From: Lysobacterales bacterium | GTDB taxonomy: Bacteria > Pseudomonadota > Gammaproteobacteria > Xanthomonadales > Xanthomonadaceae | Assembly: GCA_016718605.1 (NCBI GenBank) | Contig: JADKCY010000003.1 | Coordinates: forward strand, 1,116,001 to 1,180,000 | Length of the DNA: 64,000 nucleotides | Direction of reading: 5' to 3' | Shown here: positions 8,117-17,097 of the stretch, piece after piece | How positions within the stretch are numbered: the stretch's first letter is position 1 | Layout: the number at the start of each line of letters is the position of its first letter | Made by a program: the position numbers and the translations under genes | The notes under the pieces: generated by a model | The model's input: the letters and a program-made list of their open reading frames with translations, nothing else | The model's database searches: none | What the model was told of the DNA's origin: nothing

Positions 8117-9949
8117 ATGGCCTCTCCCGACATTCCGTTTGACAGCCTTCTGCTCGACAGCCTGATTCTGCTCGGTGCAGCAGTGGTTGCGGTGCCTTTT
8201 TTCCGACGTTTCGGCTTGGGCAGTGTGCTCGGCTACTTGTGTGCAGGCGTCGTCATCGGACCCGATATGCTGGGCCTGATCGCCGACCCAGGTGCAACCC
8301 ATACGGCGTCCGAATTTGGCGTGGTGATGCTGTTGTTCATCATTGGCCTGGAGCTTTCGCCAGGTCGACTTTGGGTAATGCGCCGTCAAGTCTTCGGTTA
8401 CGGCGGGCTACAGGTTCTGCTGTCCACCGCATTGCTGGCTGGGGCCGCCCTGTTCTGGCTCGAAGAATGGCGAAGCACCTTGGTCGTCAGCCTGGGATTA
8501 GCGCTGTCATCGACGGCAGTCGGCCTGCAATTGCTGTCCGAGCGCAAACAGATCACCGCGGCCCATGGACGACAGGGCTTCGCCATTCTGCTGTTTCAGG
8601 ACCTGATCGCGATTCCGCTTTTGGCCGTGATTCCTCTGCTGGCCAGCGGTGCTGCCGATGCGCCCCGCGACGAGATCGTGCAGCGTGCGTTGGCCACGGT
8701 TGGCGTGATCGGATTAATCGTCATCGGTGGACGTTTTCTGCTTCGTCCGATGTTTCGAGCGGTTGCCAGGGCGCAATCGGTGGAAGTATTCAGTGCCAGC
8801 GCCTTGTTGGTCGTTCTGGGGGCTGCCTGGCTGGTTCAGTCAGTAGGCTTGTCGATGGGTCTGGGCGCCTTTCTCGCCGGCGTATTGCTTGCCGAGTCGG
8901 AATTTCGCCACGAGCTTGAATCGCATATCGAACCTTTCAAGGGGCTTCTGCTGGGTCTGTTCTTCATGTCGGTCGGCATGCATGTCGACCTCGATGTCAT
9001 CGTCGCGCTGCCTTGGACCGTGCTGGCCGGAGTGGTTCTATTGCTGAGCCTGAAAGCCGCCGTCCTGTATGCAACCGGCGCAATTGCTGGACTGGCACAT
9101 GAAGGCCGATTGCAGCTCGTCGGCCTGCTGTCGATGGGCGGCGAGTTCGCCTTTGTGGTTTTTGCCGAGGCCTCCCGCGCGCAACTGCTTAGCGCGACGC
9201 AACGCGATGTGCTGGTGGTGATTGTCGGCGTATCCATGGCGTTGACACCGCTGCTGCTGATGTGGATTGATCGCACCCACCCGCGCGCCACGCCAGTCAA
9301 GCCGCACGCGGATGAACCCGCTTTGGCAGGCTCTGAGCAGCCGCGCGTGATCATCGCCGGCTTTGGGCGCGTCGGTCAGGTGGTTGCGCGACTGCTGCGC
9401 GCACAGGGTATTCCGTTCACTGCGCTGGAAAACGACCCCGAGCAATTGGCACTGGCACGACGTTTCGGTGCACACCTGTACTTTGGCGACCCGAGTCGTC
9501 CTGACCTGCTGCGTGCCGCGCATATCGAACGCGCCGAAGTGTTCGTGCTGGCCACCGACGATCCGGATGTCAACGTGCGCACTGCACGCATGGTGAAGCG
9601 ATTGTTCCCGAATGTTCGCGTATTGGCGCGTGCCCGCAATCGACGCCATGCGTTCCGCTTGATGGATCTTTCTGTTGATAGCGTTGTGCGTGAGAACTTT
9701 CCCGGCGGCTTGGAGCTATCGCGCGCCGTCATGCTCGCACTCGGCGTGGACAGACACGTCGTCGACCAGCGCATCTCGCTGTTTCGCGACCATGACGAAG
9801 CGCTGCTGCGCGAACAACACCTGATCTGGGATGACGAGGCGGCTCTGGTGCAAAGCAGTATCAGCGCAGAACGCGACCTTGCCCGACTGTTCCAAGAGCA
9901 TGCCGCGCAGCTTGGCAAGGCGCCACCGACCTCGCCAAGCGAACACTGA
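8117..9949 (+). CDS. Kef-type cation/proton antiporter with TrkA-N domain
   Basis: The ATG at 8117 (MASPDIPFDSLLLDSLI) gives 610 residues; the frame is open further upstream but that part is basic and unlike the family. About twelve hydrophobic segments fill residues 5-380, with the CPA2 family signatures GSVLGYLCAGVVIGPD and FGVVMLLFIIGLEL near the N-terminus and LALSSTAVGLQLL and ILLFQDLIAIPLLAV in the middle. From about 405 there is a cytoplasmic RCK/TrkA-N domain with the nucleotide motif GFGRVGQVVARLL. This is the KefB/KefC-like monovalent cation:proton antiporter family of the inner membrane. The C-terminal domain suggests control by NAD(H) or glutathione adducts, but specificity cannot be read from sequence. 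It probably stands alone; the rhomboid gene follows 58 bases later. Confidence 0.93.
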   Translation: MASPDIPFDSLLLDSLILLGAAVVAVPFFRRFGLGSVLGYLCAGVVIGPDMLGLIADPGATHTASEFGVVMLLFIIGLELSPGRLWVMRRQVFGYGGLQVLLSTALLAGAALFWLEEWRSTLVVSLGLALSSTAVGLQLLSERKQITAAHGRQGFAILLFQDLIAIPLLAVIPLLASGAADAPRDEIVQRALATVGVIGLIVIGGRFLLRPMFRAVARAQSVEVFSASALLVVLGAAWLVQSVGLSMGLGAFLAGVLLAESEFRHELESHIEPFKGLLLGLFFMSVGMHVDLDVIVALPWTVLAGVVLLLSLKAAVLYATGAIAGLAHEGRLQLVGLLSMGGEFAFVVFAEASRAQLLSATQRDVLVVIVGVSMALTPLLLMWIDRTHPRATPVKPHADEPALAGSEQPRVIIAGFGRVGQVVARLLRAQGIPFTALENDPEQLALARRFGAHLYFGDPSRPDLLRAAHIERAEVFVLATDDPDVNVRTARMVKRLFPNVRVLARARNRRHAFRLMDLSVDSVVRENFPGGLELSRAVMLALGVDRHVVDQRISLFRDHDEALLREQHLIWDDEAALVQSSISAERDLARLFQEHAAQLGKAPPTSPSEH

Positions 9950-10007
9950 ACTGACCCCTTGCTTGGCGCACTCTTGCGTCGCGAATGCCTGCCCCCATTC
10001 ATGCCGG

Positions 10008-10832
10008 ATGGATATCCCCCTACTCGCCACGCCCGCCGACCCTGCTGCCCAAGCACGCGAGGACCGTCGAAAACTGCGCTTTGGCCTGCTGATCAGCGCG
10101 CTGTTCGTGGCCCTGCTCTGGTGGATCAAGGCCTTTGAGATTGGCTTCGCAATCGACCTCAGCGCCCTCGGCAACCGTCCACGCGAGGCGTGGGGCTTGC
10201 TCGGCCTGTTCACGGCACCACTGCTGCATGGCTCGTTCAAGCATCTGGTCTCGAACACGCTGCCTCTGCTGATTCTTGGCACGCTCGCTTTCAGTTCGTT
10301 TCCGCGCGCCGCAACTCGCGCAACGCCACTGATCTGGCTGGGTTCCGGGATTGCCGTCTGGCTGTTGGCCCGCGGCAGCAATCACATTGGTGCGAGTGGT
10401 TTGAATCACGGACTGATGTTTTTGCTGCTGACGCTCGGCCTGATTCGACGCGACCGCGTCGCGGTCGCCACTGGCTTCATTGCCTTCTTCCTATACGGCG
10501 GGATGTTGCTGACTGTGCTGCCTCGCGAACCCGGTGTGTCGTGGGAGTACCACCTTAGTGGCGCGTTGTGCGGTGTCGTTGCCGGATTGATCTGGTCCAA
10601 GCTGGACCCATTGCCGCCGCGGAAGGTCTATAGCTGGGAAATCGAAGAAGCACTGGCCGCCGAGCAGCTGCGACTGGACGCGGACGATAGCGAACCAGCA
10701 CGCCCCAGCGCGGTCCAGCCGATTTGGCAGGGCCCACTTCGGCATCGCGATGACGCAACCCAACGCGGGGTGGTGATTCGTTTTCCGCCGCGTCCCCGGC
10801 CTACGGATCAATCCGGTCCGACGGATCCCTAG
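10008..10832 (+). CDS. rhomboid family intramembrane serine protease
   Basis: The ATG at 10008 gives 274 residues. Six or so membrane helices include a HGSFKHLVSNTLPLLILG segment (the L1/TM2 signature H...N region), the catalytic GASG motif with Ser130, and YHLSGALCG with His182. These form the Ser/His dyad expected for an active rhomboid that cleaves membrane-protein helices. A hydrophilic tail of about 70 residues follows (from KVYSWEIEEAL), ending in a basic, proline-rich stretch. The long upstream extension of the frame overlaps the antiporter gene and is not convincing. The stop codon overlaps by four bases the end of the convergent deacetylase gene, leaving no room for a terminator between them. 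Confidence 0.93.
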   Translation: MDIPLLATPADPAAQAREDRRKLRFGLLISALFVALLWWIKAFEIGFAIDLSALGNRPREAWGLLGLFTAPLLHGSFKHLVSNTLPLLILGTLAFSSFPRAATRATPLIWLGSGIAVWLLARGSNHIGASGLNHGLMFLLLTLGLIRRDRVAVATGFIAFFLYGGMLLTVLPREPGVSWEYHLSGALCGVVAGLIWSKLDPLPPRKVYSWEIEEALAAEQLRLDADDSEPARPSAVQPIWQGPLRHRDDATQRGVVIRFPPRPRPTDQSGPTDP

Positions 10833-11632
10833 ACGCCGGACAGGCGTGCGTGCTGGATGATCGCCGCCAGTTGCTTATCCGACACCCAATCGCGACCGCA
10901 CACGAATCGTGGCAGCGCCCATGCAGTGTCGTCCGGATGGATCGCACGCGGTTCCGTTGAAAACGCGGCGCGCAATCCAATCGCGGCTCCCCGCGTAGGC
11001 AGCCACACGTCCCGCAGGTAGGGACTGACGTCGCCGAATGGGTAGGCAAAATAGCGCGGCCGCCGCCCCGTTGCATGACCAATAACATCACTGGCAACCG
11101 CGATCTCCGCTTCCGCATCTTCTGCACTATCGATGACCAGAAAATTGCCGCGCTGATTGTCACGCTGCACGCTGTGTTGCAGGAGCGGATGGTTGTGATC
11201 CCAGGAATGGTTTTCCAGTTGCATCAGGCCACTGGCATGCGCGCTTGTCCACCAATCCGAATCCATCAAGGACGCACCGAACTCGGCACGCAAGTGGGTC
11301 GCCAGGACAGTGCGCGCTTGCGGACTGGCAATGACAAAATTGCTGACGCACAAGCCTGGCAAGCGCCGCTTGGCATGCGTTAGCACCTGCAACATCGAGG
11401 GCAATAAGCCAAGGCCCGGATGCAGGTGCGGGAAGCCATCCAATCGACTGCCATCATCAAACGTGACCGCCACACCTGCACGCCTTGGATCGGCCAGCAG
11501 CTCGTCCAGCGACATGACCGCAATACCCTGATCCGCGAGCCATTCCAGGTCGGCATGCAGCGACAGCAGGTCACTGCCTTCGCGCGTCAGGCGCTGCAGA
11601 CGCGTGGCGTGGTAAGTGAGGATCACGCGCAT
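10829..11632 (-). CDS. polysaccharide deacetylase family protein
   Basis: The 267-residue protein starts MRVILTYHATRLQRL and shows the NodB-type motifs in order: VAVTFDDGSR (TFDDG, general base and metal Asp), LENHSWDHNHPLL (HxxxH-type metal site), and YFAYPFGDVSPYL. No signal peptide is visible, so it probably acts in the cytoplasm or at the inner face of the membrane. The family hydrolyses N-acetyl groups (or related C-N bonds) from sugars. The start codon overlaps the end of the upstream acyltransferase by 10 bases, which points to translational coupling in a three-gene minus-strand set with the acyltransferase and methyltransferase. The substrate is unknown; an envelope glycolipid is a reasonable guess. 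Confidence 0.85.
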   Translation of the reverse strand: MRVILTYHATRLQRLTREGSDLLSLHADLEWLADQGIAVMSLDELLADPRRAGVAVTFDDGSRLDGFPHLHPGLGLLPSMLQVLTHAKRRLPGLCVSNFVIASPQARTVLATHLRAEFGASLMDSDWWTSAHASGLMQLENHSWDHNHPLLQHSVQRDNQRGNFLVIDSAEDAEAEIAVASDVIGHATGRRPRYFAYPFGDVSPYLRDVWLPTRGAAIGLRAAFSTEPRAIHPDDTAWALPRFVCGRDWVSDKQLAAIIQHARLSGV

Positions 11633-12546
11633 GTGTCAGGGCGCTCGGGAGCAGCGAACGGAAGGGGAAAGAACGAAGGTGCAATGGACCAGAAACGCCA
11701 GCCCGCAGGATCACGCAGCAATGACACATTAAGGAGGTCCGCAAACTGGCGCACCATTGCCTCTGGGCTACCGCCGTCAGCCCGCTGGAAATGCACATGC
11801 CGCATACCCGTATGCAGATCAGTATCCGAACTGAACAGATAGATGGCCGCGCCCGTCTGCAAGCCGATCTCGAACATGTTTTGTGCCAATTGCGTGGACA
11901 AACCGAGCAGCCTGACCGGCACAGCATCGGGGCGGTTGGTCGGCATGTCGCACAAACCGAAACACACCTCACCTTCGCTCAGCATTTGGCGGATCGCCTC
12001 CCCTGCACTGCCGCCCTTGTAGACCAAGGGTCGACCTGCCGCGAAGGCAATCAGTTTGTGGCGCAGACGCACATACAGATTTCCCTGCAGGCTTGACCGA
12101 CTGAGCAGTGGCCCGAGGCGCGGCGCAACAATGTTCGGACGCAGGCGCTGCGACTTCACATAGGGCAAGAACCAATAGCCGCAGCCATGATGGGTACCAA
12201 TGAACAGGACCGGCCCACGCTCGGGGAGCGGATCGCCATGTGCTTGCACCCAACGCTGCAAGTAGCGCCTGCCGCGCATTGGCACGAGAAAACAGTCCAT
12301 GTGCTCAACCAGCAATCGCCAGCGCAGGCGACGCGCAAACTCATCGATGTTCTCGACAACGCCCAGCGCGCGAACGTGTGCGATCGACAACGCAATTTCT
12401 TCGCGATACCAACCTTGCCATCGCGACAACCAGCGGAACAGGCGCAAACTCCATCGCCATGGCAACAGGGTCGCCGCGACCGGCAGCAAGAACAATTCGA
12501 CCAACTCGCGCAGTTGACGTTTCCACTTGCGATAAGGTCTTTGCAT
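11623..12546 (-). CDS. LpxL/HtrB-superfamily acyltransferase-like protein
   Basis: The 307-residue protein begins MQRPYRKWKRQLREL with a hydrophobic stretch (LFLLPVAATLLPW) typical of the membrane-anchored lysophospholipid/lipid A acyltransferase superfamily. GPVLFIGTHHGCGYWFLPYV matches the region that usually holds the catalytic HxxxxD/E motif; here the histidines are present but the acidic residue is not at the usual distance. APRLGPLLSRS and CFGLCDMPTNRPDAVPVRLLG fit the later family blocks (the second resembling the D..P.......PF.G block). The family transfers acyl chains to lipids at the inner membrane. The gene is coupled to the downstream deacetylase and lies 13 bases after the methyltransferase. 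Assignment to a specific lipid is not possible. Confidence 0.75.
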   Translation of the reverse strand: MQRPYRKWKRQLRELVELFLLPVAATLLPWRWSLRLFRWLSRWQGWYREEIALSIAHVRALGVVENIDEFARRLRWRLLVEHMDCFLVPMRGRRYLQRWVQAHGDPLPERGPVLFIGTHHGCGYWFLPYVKSQRLRPNIVAPRLGPLLSRSSLQGNLYVRLRHKLIAFAAGRPLVYKGGSAGEAIRQMLSEGEVCFGLCDMPTNRPDAVPVRLLGLSTQLAQNMFEIGLQTGAAIYLFSSDTDLHTGMRHVHFQRADGGSPEAMVRQFADLLNVSLLRDPAGWRFWSIAPSFFPLPFAAPERPDTCA

Positions 12547-12559
12547 AGAGTCCGTCGCT

Positions 12560-13132
12560 TCAGTGGTCGGGACCAGGCGATTTCACACAGTCGAGGTAGA
12601 GACTGATGGCATTGTCTGGGGAGCGTTGATCCAGGCCCTGCAACTCCACGAAATCGCTTTGCTGATAGCCGACCCGCTTGACCACAAAGCCGATTGGCTC
12701 CAGCAGCGCTCGCAAGGTTTCTTCGTCATAGAAGGACTGTTGCTGGGCAAACGTGATCGCCTTGTGCACCAACTCACCGAGTGTGCGAGTCCGCAATGGA
12801 ATTCCGACCTCACGCTCCCATAGGTCGCGCAGTCGAAAATCACGTTGTTGGTACATGGCGACCAGTTGCGCCAAATCTGGGGTCAACAAGCGCATGACGC
12901 CGCCGGCACGCAACACCCGATGACAATCGCGAAAGAAGGCATCCGCCTGATCAATACTCAACTGCCCGATGAAGTCTTCAGACTGCAGAAAGTCGGCGCA
13001 CGCATCGGGAAATGGCAGCGGTTGCGACAGATCCGCCGTGACATCCGGCTGCCATTGGGGGTCTGCATCGACATGTGTCCAGCCCTGAAATCGGACACCA
13101 CCAGAACCCAGGGAAATTTTCAGTCCGGACAT
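12560..13132 (-). CDS. SAM-dependent class I methyltransferase
   Basis: From the ATG at 13132 the protein has 190 residues. MSGLKISLGSGGVRFQGWTH is a variant glycine-rich SAM loop; VDADPQWQPDV supplies the acidic residue that usually contacts the SAM ribose, and HRVLRAGGVMRLLTPDL is the typical post-beta4 block of the Methyltransf_11 group. Such short SAM proteins starting directly at the GSG loop are common beside glycan and lipid biosynthesis genes. It appears to be the first gene of the three-gene set with the acyltransferase and deacetylase. A TTG two codons upstream is a less likely start. The acceptor is unknown. Confidence 0.8.
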   Translation of the reverse strand: MSGLKISLGSGGVRFQGWTHVDADPQWQPDVTADLSQPLPFPDACADFLQSEDFIGQLSIDQADAFFRDCHRVLRAGGVMRLLTPDLAQLVAMYQQRDFRLRDLWEREVGIPLRTRTLGELVHKAITFAQQQSFYDEETLRALLEPIGFVVKRVGYQQSDFVELQGLDQRSPDNAISLYLDCVKSPGPDH

Positions 13133-13262
13133 CGGCAATCTGAATAGCTAGCAGGATGGGGTCCGCAGTCTATCAGCCTGCAATGGTGCCGATTGAATCG
13201 GGGGCCACCGTTGAGCGCACGCGCGACGAATGCCGCTGGCAGGCATTGGTCTCTGACACCCG

Positions 13263-14696
13263 CTACATCTCCGCACCGTCACCCAACCATAGGCTCGGCA
13301 TCACATCCATCCAGTTGATCCAGCCCTTGGTTGCGCGTCCGCTTGGGGCGACGAATTCCAGTTCGACGAACTCGGCTGTCTCGCCATAGCCGCGCAGCGT
13401 ATCGCCGGACACGACGTAGGCCTTTCTGGCCGTACTGGCATCCGGCTCGGTGTGGAAGTAGGCCCGCTCTGTCACCGTCCAATGCACGCTGATCCACTCG
13501 CCTGAGACGGTTTGCGGCAACGGCTTGGCTTGTGCATCCGACAATCCGCTCAACGCGGCACAGCCTTGCGGTATCTGATCCAGGCGTAGCCATGCGGTCG
13601 GCGTTCCTTTGATATCCAGCCCGGCGACGAGACGCCCACTGACCACGCCGATATTCTCTTCGGGGTTCCTGTGCGCATCCCGATGGACCTGTGCCGCCAC
13701 GCGCAGGGGTTCGTCCACGCGATCCATCAATCCGTGCAGGCGCAGACTGCATTCAGGCTGGCCCGATGCGTGATAGACGCCGCTGAAGCGGCCGTTGGCG
13801 GAATCCACACCGAGCACCAGAGGACCGTAGACGCCCGACTGTAAGGTCTGCTCGGCAGCGATGTCGATCTCGCTATCCGGCCCAGCACGCTCACCTGCGG
13901 TTTCGATGGGGTACTCGAATGCTGCCAGCGCTTTGCGGAATGCTGGATCATCAGCGTAGGCACGACGCAAGCGTTGCAGCTCGGCATCGGTTCCGCTGCA
14001 GCTTTCGAAGATCTGCCGTTGCACGAATTCGAGACGAGCCAGGGCTTCCTCTCCCTCGCCCTCCACGGGTTCGCCACGAAAATGATCGCAGGCCTCGCGT
14101 CGTTCGACGAAGGCCCGCAGTTCATCCGGCATGGTGGCTTTCAACAAGGGTGAGCTCGGATCACTGCCATCGTCGCAATAGGTTTGCCGCACGCGAAACT
14201 CGCCCTGGGCGTAATACAGCCGACTCAACATCGCACCGTCACAGTAGTCGGCATTTGGAGACTGCTCGGGCGCACGGGCGAGTACCAGATCACCCTGTTC
14301 CACCATGGCCTTCTGTAACCAGCCATCGATGCGCGAGGCTTCGGGAATCTTCCAGACCGACGTCAATTCCCCTTCCTGCAATCGGTAGACCTCGCCGCCC
14401 GAACTGCCGCCCACCGCGCCCTCATCTTGCCAAACGACCACCGCTTCTTCGTTGTCATCACCGTCCAGGTCGCCAAAGACGACTTGTACCGACAAGGCGG
14501 AAACACCGGTCGCCGCGCTGCCGGCATCAAGCTTGACCAGCGTGTCGGCAAGCGGACTGTAGAAGCGCGCGTTGAGAAAGTCGTAGCTGCGGATCGCTTC
14601 CGTGCCACTGAAGGCTTGGCTCGTCCGACCAACCTCATTGGCCATCGTCGGTGTCGCGACAAGCGCGACGAGGGCAAGCATGTATCGGCATGGCAT
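13263..14696 (-). CDS. secreted protein with C-terminal SH3-like domain, function unknown
   Basis: The ATG at 14696 is chosen because it follows an AGGAAT site and opens a signal peptide (MPCRYMLALVALVATPTMA-NE), giving 477 residues. The first part includes VVFGDLDGDDNEEAVVVW, a calcium-like DxDGDD motif seen in FG-GAP-type repeats and in proteins that compare demand with a measured quantity. The middle part (about 200-270, EACDHFRGEPVEGEGEEALA, then a CSGTDAELQRLRRAYADDP stretch) resembles the LprI/DUF1311 lysozyme-inhibitor type, though weakly. The C-terminal 60 residues (AYFHTEPDASTARKAYVVSG and TKGWINWMDVMP) look like a bacterial SH3 domain. It is probably periplasmic. No function can be assigned. 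Confidence 0.75.
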   Translation of the reverse strand: MPCRYMLALVALVATPTMANEVGRTSQAFSGTEAIRSYDFLNARFYSPLADTLVKLDAGSAATGVSALSVQVVFGDLDGDDNEEAVVVWQDEGAVGGSSGGEVYRLQEGELTSVWKIPEASRIDGWLQKAMVEQGDLVLARAPEQSPNADYCDGAMLSRLYYAQGEFRVRQTYCDDGSDPSSPLLKATMPDELRAFVERREACDHFRGEPVEGEGEEALARLEFVQRQIFESCSGTDAELQRLRRAYADDPAFRKALAAFEYPIETAGERAGPDSEIDIAAEQTLQSGVYGPLVLGVDSANGRFSGVYHASGQPECSLRLHGLMDRVDEPLRVAAQVHRDAHRNPEENIGVVSGRLVAGLDIKGTPTAWLRLDQIPQGCAALSGLSDAQAKPLPQTVSGEWISVHWTVTERAYFHTEPDASTARKAYVVSGDTLRGYGETAEFVELEFVAPSGRATKGWINWMDVMPSLWLGDGAEM

Positions 14697-14838
14697 CTGC
14701 GAGATTCCTGTGGCGTTGGTGGTTGACGGGCAGCGTGCTGACTGCCACATCAATGGTCGCAGACCACCGCTCCCAATGGCAGTTGGGCTGCAAATCCGTC
14801 CTCAACGCCGACAGGCATGTCTGGTTGACACGGTCTAC

Positions 14839-16677
14839 TCAGGACTCCGGCGCGATCGCTGTCGGCGCGCTTGCTTCGTCTTCGAGACTGAACTGCACAG
14901 GCACCATGATCCACGACGCCACCGGGCTGCTACCCCGTTGTCCAGGGTTGAATTGCCATTGTTCGACGGCGGCAATGGCGGCGGCATCAAGCTCGCTGTC
15001 GCCGGAACTTCGTTCAATTGACACCTGCGCTGGCTTGCCACTTTCTTCTACCAACAGCTTCAAGATGACCCTCCCCTCACGCCTTTCGGCGATGGCGATC
15101 TCGGGATACGCGGGTGCAGGTGCATGAACGATGCTGACTTCTCGGCTCAACGGCGGTGGTGGCAAAGGTGGTGCTGGTGCGGCAGGAGGTGCGGGTAATG
15201 CGGGTGTTGCCGGTGCTTCAGGCGCCGATCCATGCGGCAATGTCTTGGCGCTTGGTGGAGGCATCACTGGAGGTTCCATCGGTTCCATCGGTTCCATCGG
15301 TTCCATCGGTTCCATGGGTTCCATGGGTGCTATCGGTGCTATCGGTGCTATCGGTGCTATCGGTGAAGGAGGTGAAGGAGGTGAAGGAGGTGAAGGAGGT
15401 GAAGGAGGCGCTGGCGGTGCTGGTGGTGCTGTCAGATTCCCCCAAGCTAAGCGCATTTCCATCGAAAACCGGTGCTGCCCATCGCGCGTACTGACGTCGA
15501 TTCTTGAGCTCTTTCCGGCATCCACCCGCAAGCGCGGTTCACTGATCAGATCGTCTTTGAAATGAACCGTTCCGGTGAGGTCGAATCTGCCCGGCGATAC
15601 TTCGTTGGCCGTGAACGACGCCTTCCACTGTTCACCAGCCTCGCCGACGGCAATGGCAAATTCGTTTCCGGGCAGTGTCATCAAGCGTGGCTTACCGTCG
15701 CCTCGGTTGATGATTGCATCACCTTGCAGGCTAACGGTGGTGTAGTCGAAGGCGAGATCCACCACGATGGCGCGGGAGTCGTCCGTCGCCACGGGTGCCT
15801 GGCCTGCCCATGCCAAGGCGGAGATGAGCACAGAGACAATCAATAGGCCTGCACTTGCCCATCGTTGTCTTGGCGTGGATGGTAGCGGTCGGGTCAACAT
15901 GGCAATGCGCTCCTTGAGGGGGTGGGTGCCGAAGGCGTGGCAGCCGAGGGGCACGGGCTGGCCGATGCACTCGGCCTGCAGCAGGGTTTCGGCGTAGCGA
16001 CGACGCAGCCGAGGATGGGCCTGCAACACACGCGCATCGCAGGCCAGTTCCTGATCGAAACGCAGCAATCGTGCGGCGTGATGCAGGAGTGGATGGAACC
16101 AGCAAAGACAGCGAATCAGCGCGACCAGACTGTTGACCCATAGGTCGCCACGCTGCAGGTGGACGCGCTCATGCGCCACTATCAGCGCCTGTTGCTCGGC
16201 GTCATAGCGCGACTGAAAATCCGCGGGTAGGACGATGCGTCCTGGCAAGCCGACCACGGCGGGCAGCCCATGAGACGACTGTGCGCGCCAAGTGCCCTCG
16301 CCTGACTCAACCAGCTGACCAAGCCGTTGACGGAAGGTGCGCTGCTGAAGCAACAGCCGCCAGCCAAAGGCGAACATTCCCAGCGACCACACGATCCACA
16401 GGATTCGGCTCGCCGTCCAATCGGCACTCACGAACACTGGCGGGCTTGCGGCTGCGACGTGCGCCATCAGCCCTGCCGTGACACTCAAACTCTGCATTGG
16501 CATGGGTCGCGCAGGCAACCACACCGCGGCCGTGGCCAGTGGCACCAGCAGCCATAGCGCGTAACTGGCCGTCGCACCAAACCATCGTCGCCACACGCCG
16601 CGCAGCGCGATCACCACGGCAACGGCCAGGGTCAGCGCCAGTAGGCTTTCGAGCAGGTTCTGCGAATTGATGCTCAT
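14839..16677 (-). CDS. BlaR1/M56-type membrane metallopeptidase with proline-rich linker and TonB C-terminal domain
   Basis: The 612-residue protein has four N-terminal hydrophobic segments and, between them, the M56 zinc motif AHERVHLQRGD with the downstream FDQELACDARVLQ, which supplies the third ligand. After a last helix ending ISALAWAGQ comes a periplasmic region, then about 60 residues of three-residue repeats (PSP, IAP, MEP) encoded by a 9-base tandem array. The last 85 residues (HAPAPAYPEIAIAERREGRV ... AVEQWQFNPG) form a TonB-type C-terminal domain. The gene overlaps the BlaI-type repressor by four bases (ATGA), the usual sensor/repressor pairing. By analogy the peptidase is activated by an envelope signal and removes the repressor; the signal is not necessarily a beta-lactam because no penicillin-binding domain is present. 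Confidence 0.9.
   Translation of the reverse strand: MSINSQNLLESLLALTLAVAVVIALRGVWRRWFGATASYALWLLVPLATAAVWLPARPMPMQSLSVTAGLMAHVAAASPPVFVSADWTASRILWIVWSLGMFAFGWRLLLQQRTFRQRLGQLVESGEGTWRAQSSHGLPAVVGLPGRIVLPADFQSRYDAEQQALIVAHERVHLQRGDLWVNSLVALIRCLCWFHPLLHHAARLLRFDQELACDARVLQAHPRLRRRYAETLLQAECIGQPVPLGCHAFGTHPLKERIAMLTRPLPSTPRQRWASAGLLIVSVLISALAWAGQAPVATDDSRAIVVDLAFDYTTVSLQGDAIINRGDGKPRLMTLPGNEFAIAVGEAGEQWKASFTANEVSPGRFDLTGTVHFKDDLISEPRLRVDAGKSSRIDVSTRDGQHRFSMEMRLAWGNLTAPPAPPAPPSPPSPPSPPSPPSPIAPIAPIAPIAPMEPMEPMEPMEPMEPMEPPVMPPPSAKTLPHGSAPEAPATPALPAPPAAPAPPLPPPPLSREVSIVHAPAPAYPEIAIAERREGRVILKLLVEESGKPAQVSIERSSGDSELDAAAIAAVEQWQFNPGQRGSSPVASWIMVPVQFSLEDEASAPTAIAPES
15272..15406. repeat. 9-base tandem repeat array inside the M56/TonB gene
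   Basis: Fifteen in-phase units are visible: six of GGTTCCATC/G, four of GGTGCTATC, then five of GGTGAAGGA, followed by degenerate units to about 15430. On the coding strand they encode MEP, IAP and PSP tripeptides. Because the unit is 9 bases, gain or loss of copies keeps the frame and only changes the length of the proline-rich periplasmic linker. The near identity of units within each block suggests recent slippage expansion. Confidence 0.9.
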
Positions 16678-17093
16678 CGCGCGCTCCCGTTGCGGTTCTT
16701 GCGGCTTTGTCCTGCGCTGGTCGTTGGACTTTCGTCCTCCAGGCGATCCAGCAGTTCGCGCAACTCCGCGATGTCCTCGCGCTTCAGGCCCCGTTGTTCG
16801 CTGAACTGCGCCACCAGCGGCGCCAGCCGTCCGCCGAACAGACGATCCAGTAGGCCTTCACTCTGTGAGCGCACGTAGTCCTCCCGACGCAGCACCGGCG
16901 AGTAGAGATAGCGTCGCCCGTCGCGCTCGGCCTGAACCGCGCCCTTGTTGAGCAGACGATTGAGCAGGGTCTTGATGGTCGCTTCCTGCCAGTCCTGCGC
17001 ATTCGACAACGCAGCCACCACCTCTTCTGCCGAGCGCGGGCTGTTTGCCCACAGCACGTCCATCACGATCGCCTCGGCGTCACTGATCTGCAT
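16674..17093 (-). CDS. BlaI/MecI/CopY-family transcriptional repressor
   Basis: The 139-residue protein begins MQISDAEAIVMDVLWANSPR and continues with the winged-helix DNA-binding block EATIKTLLNRLLNKGAVQAE and the wing DGRRYLYSPV, all family hallmarks; the C-terminal half is the helical dimerisation region. The stop overlaps the start of the M56 sensor gene, so the two form an operon. A paired palindromic operator begins five bases upstream of the start codon (17098-17139), which implies autorepression. Release of repression in such systems depends on proteolysis triggered by the partner sensor. Confidence 0.93.
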   Translation of the reverse strand: MQISDAEAIVMDVLWANSPRSAEEVVAALSNAQDWQEATIKTLLNRLLNKGAVQAERDGRRYLYSPVLRREDYVRSQSEGLLDRLFGGRLAPLVAQFSEQRGLKREDIAELRELLDRLEDESPTTSAGQSRKNRNGSAR

Positions 17094-17097
17094 TAGC

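Noticed and set aside
15272..15430. Possible CRISPR-like repeat array
   Set aside because: Units are 9 bases, directly adjacent and in frame with a protein; there are no spacers.
15131..15565. Glycine-rich plus-strand frame of 144 residues
   Set aside because: It is the reverse side of the 9-base repeat array in the M56/TonB gene; the repeat unit keeps all frames open.
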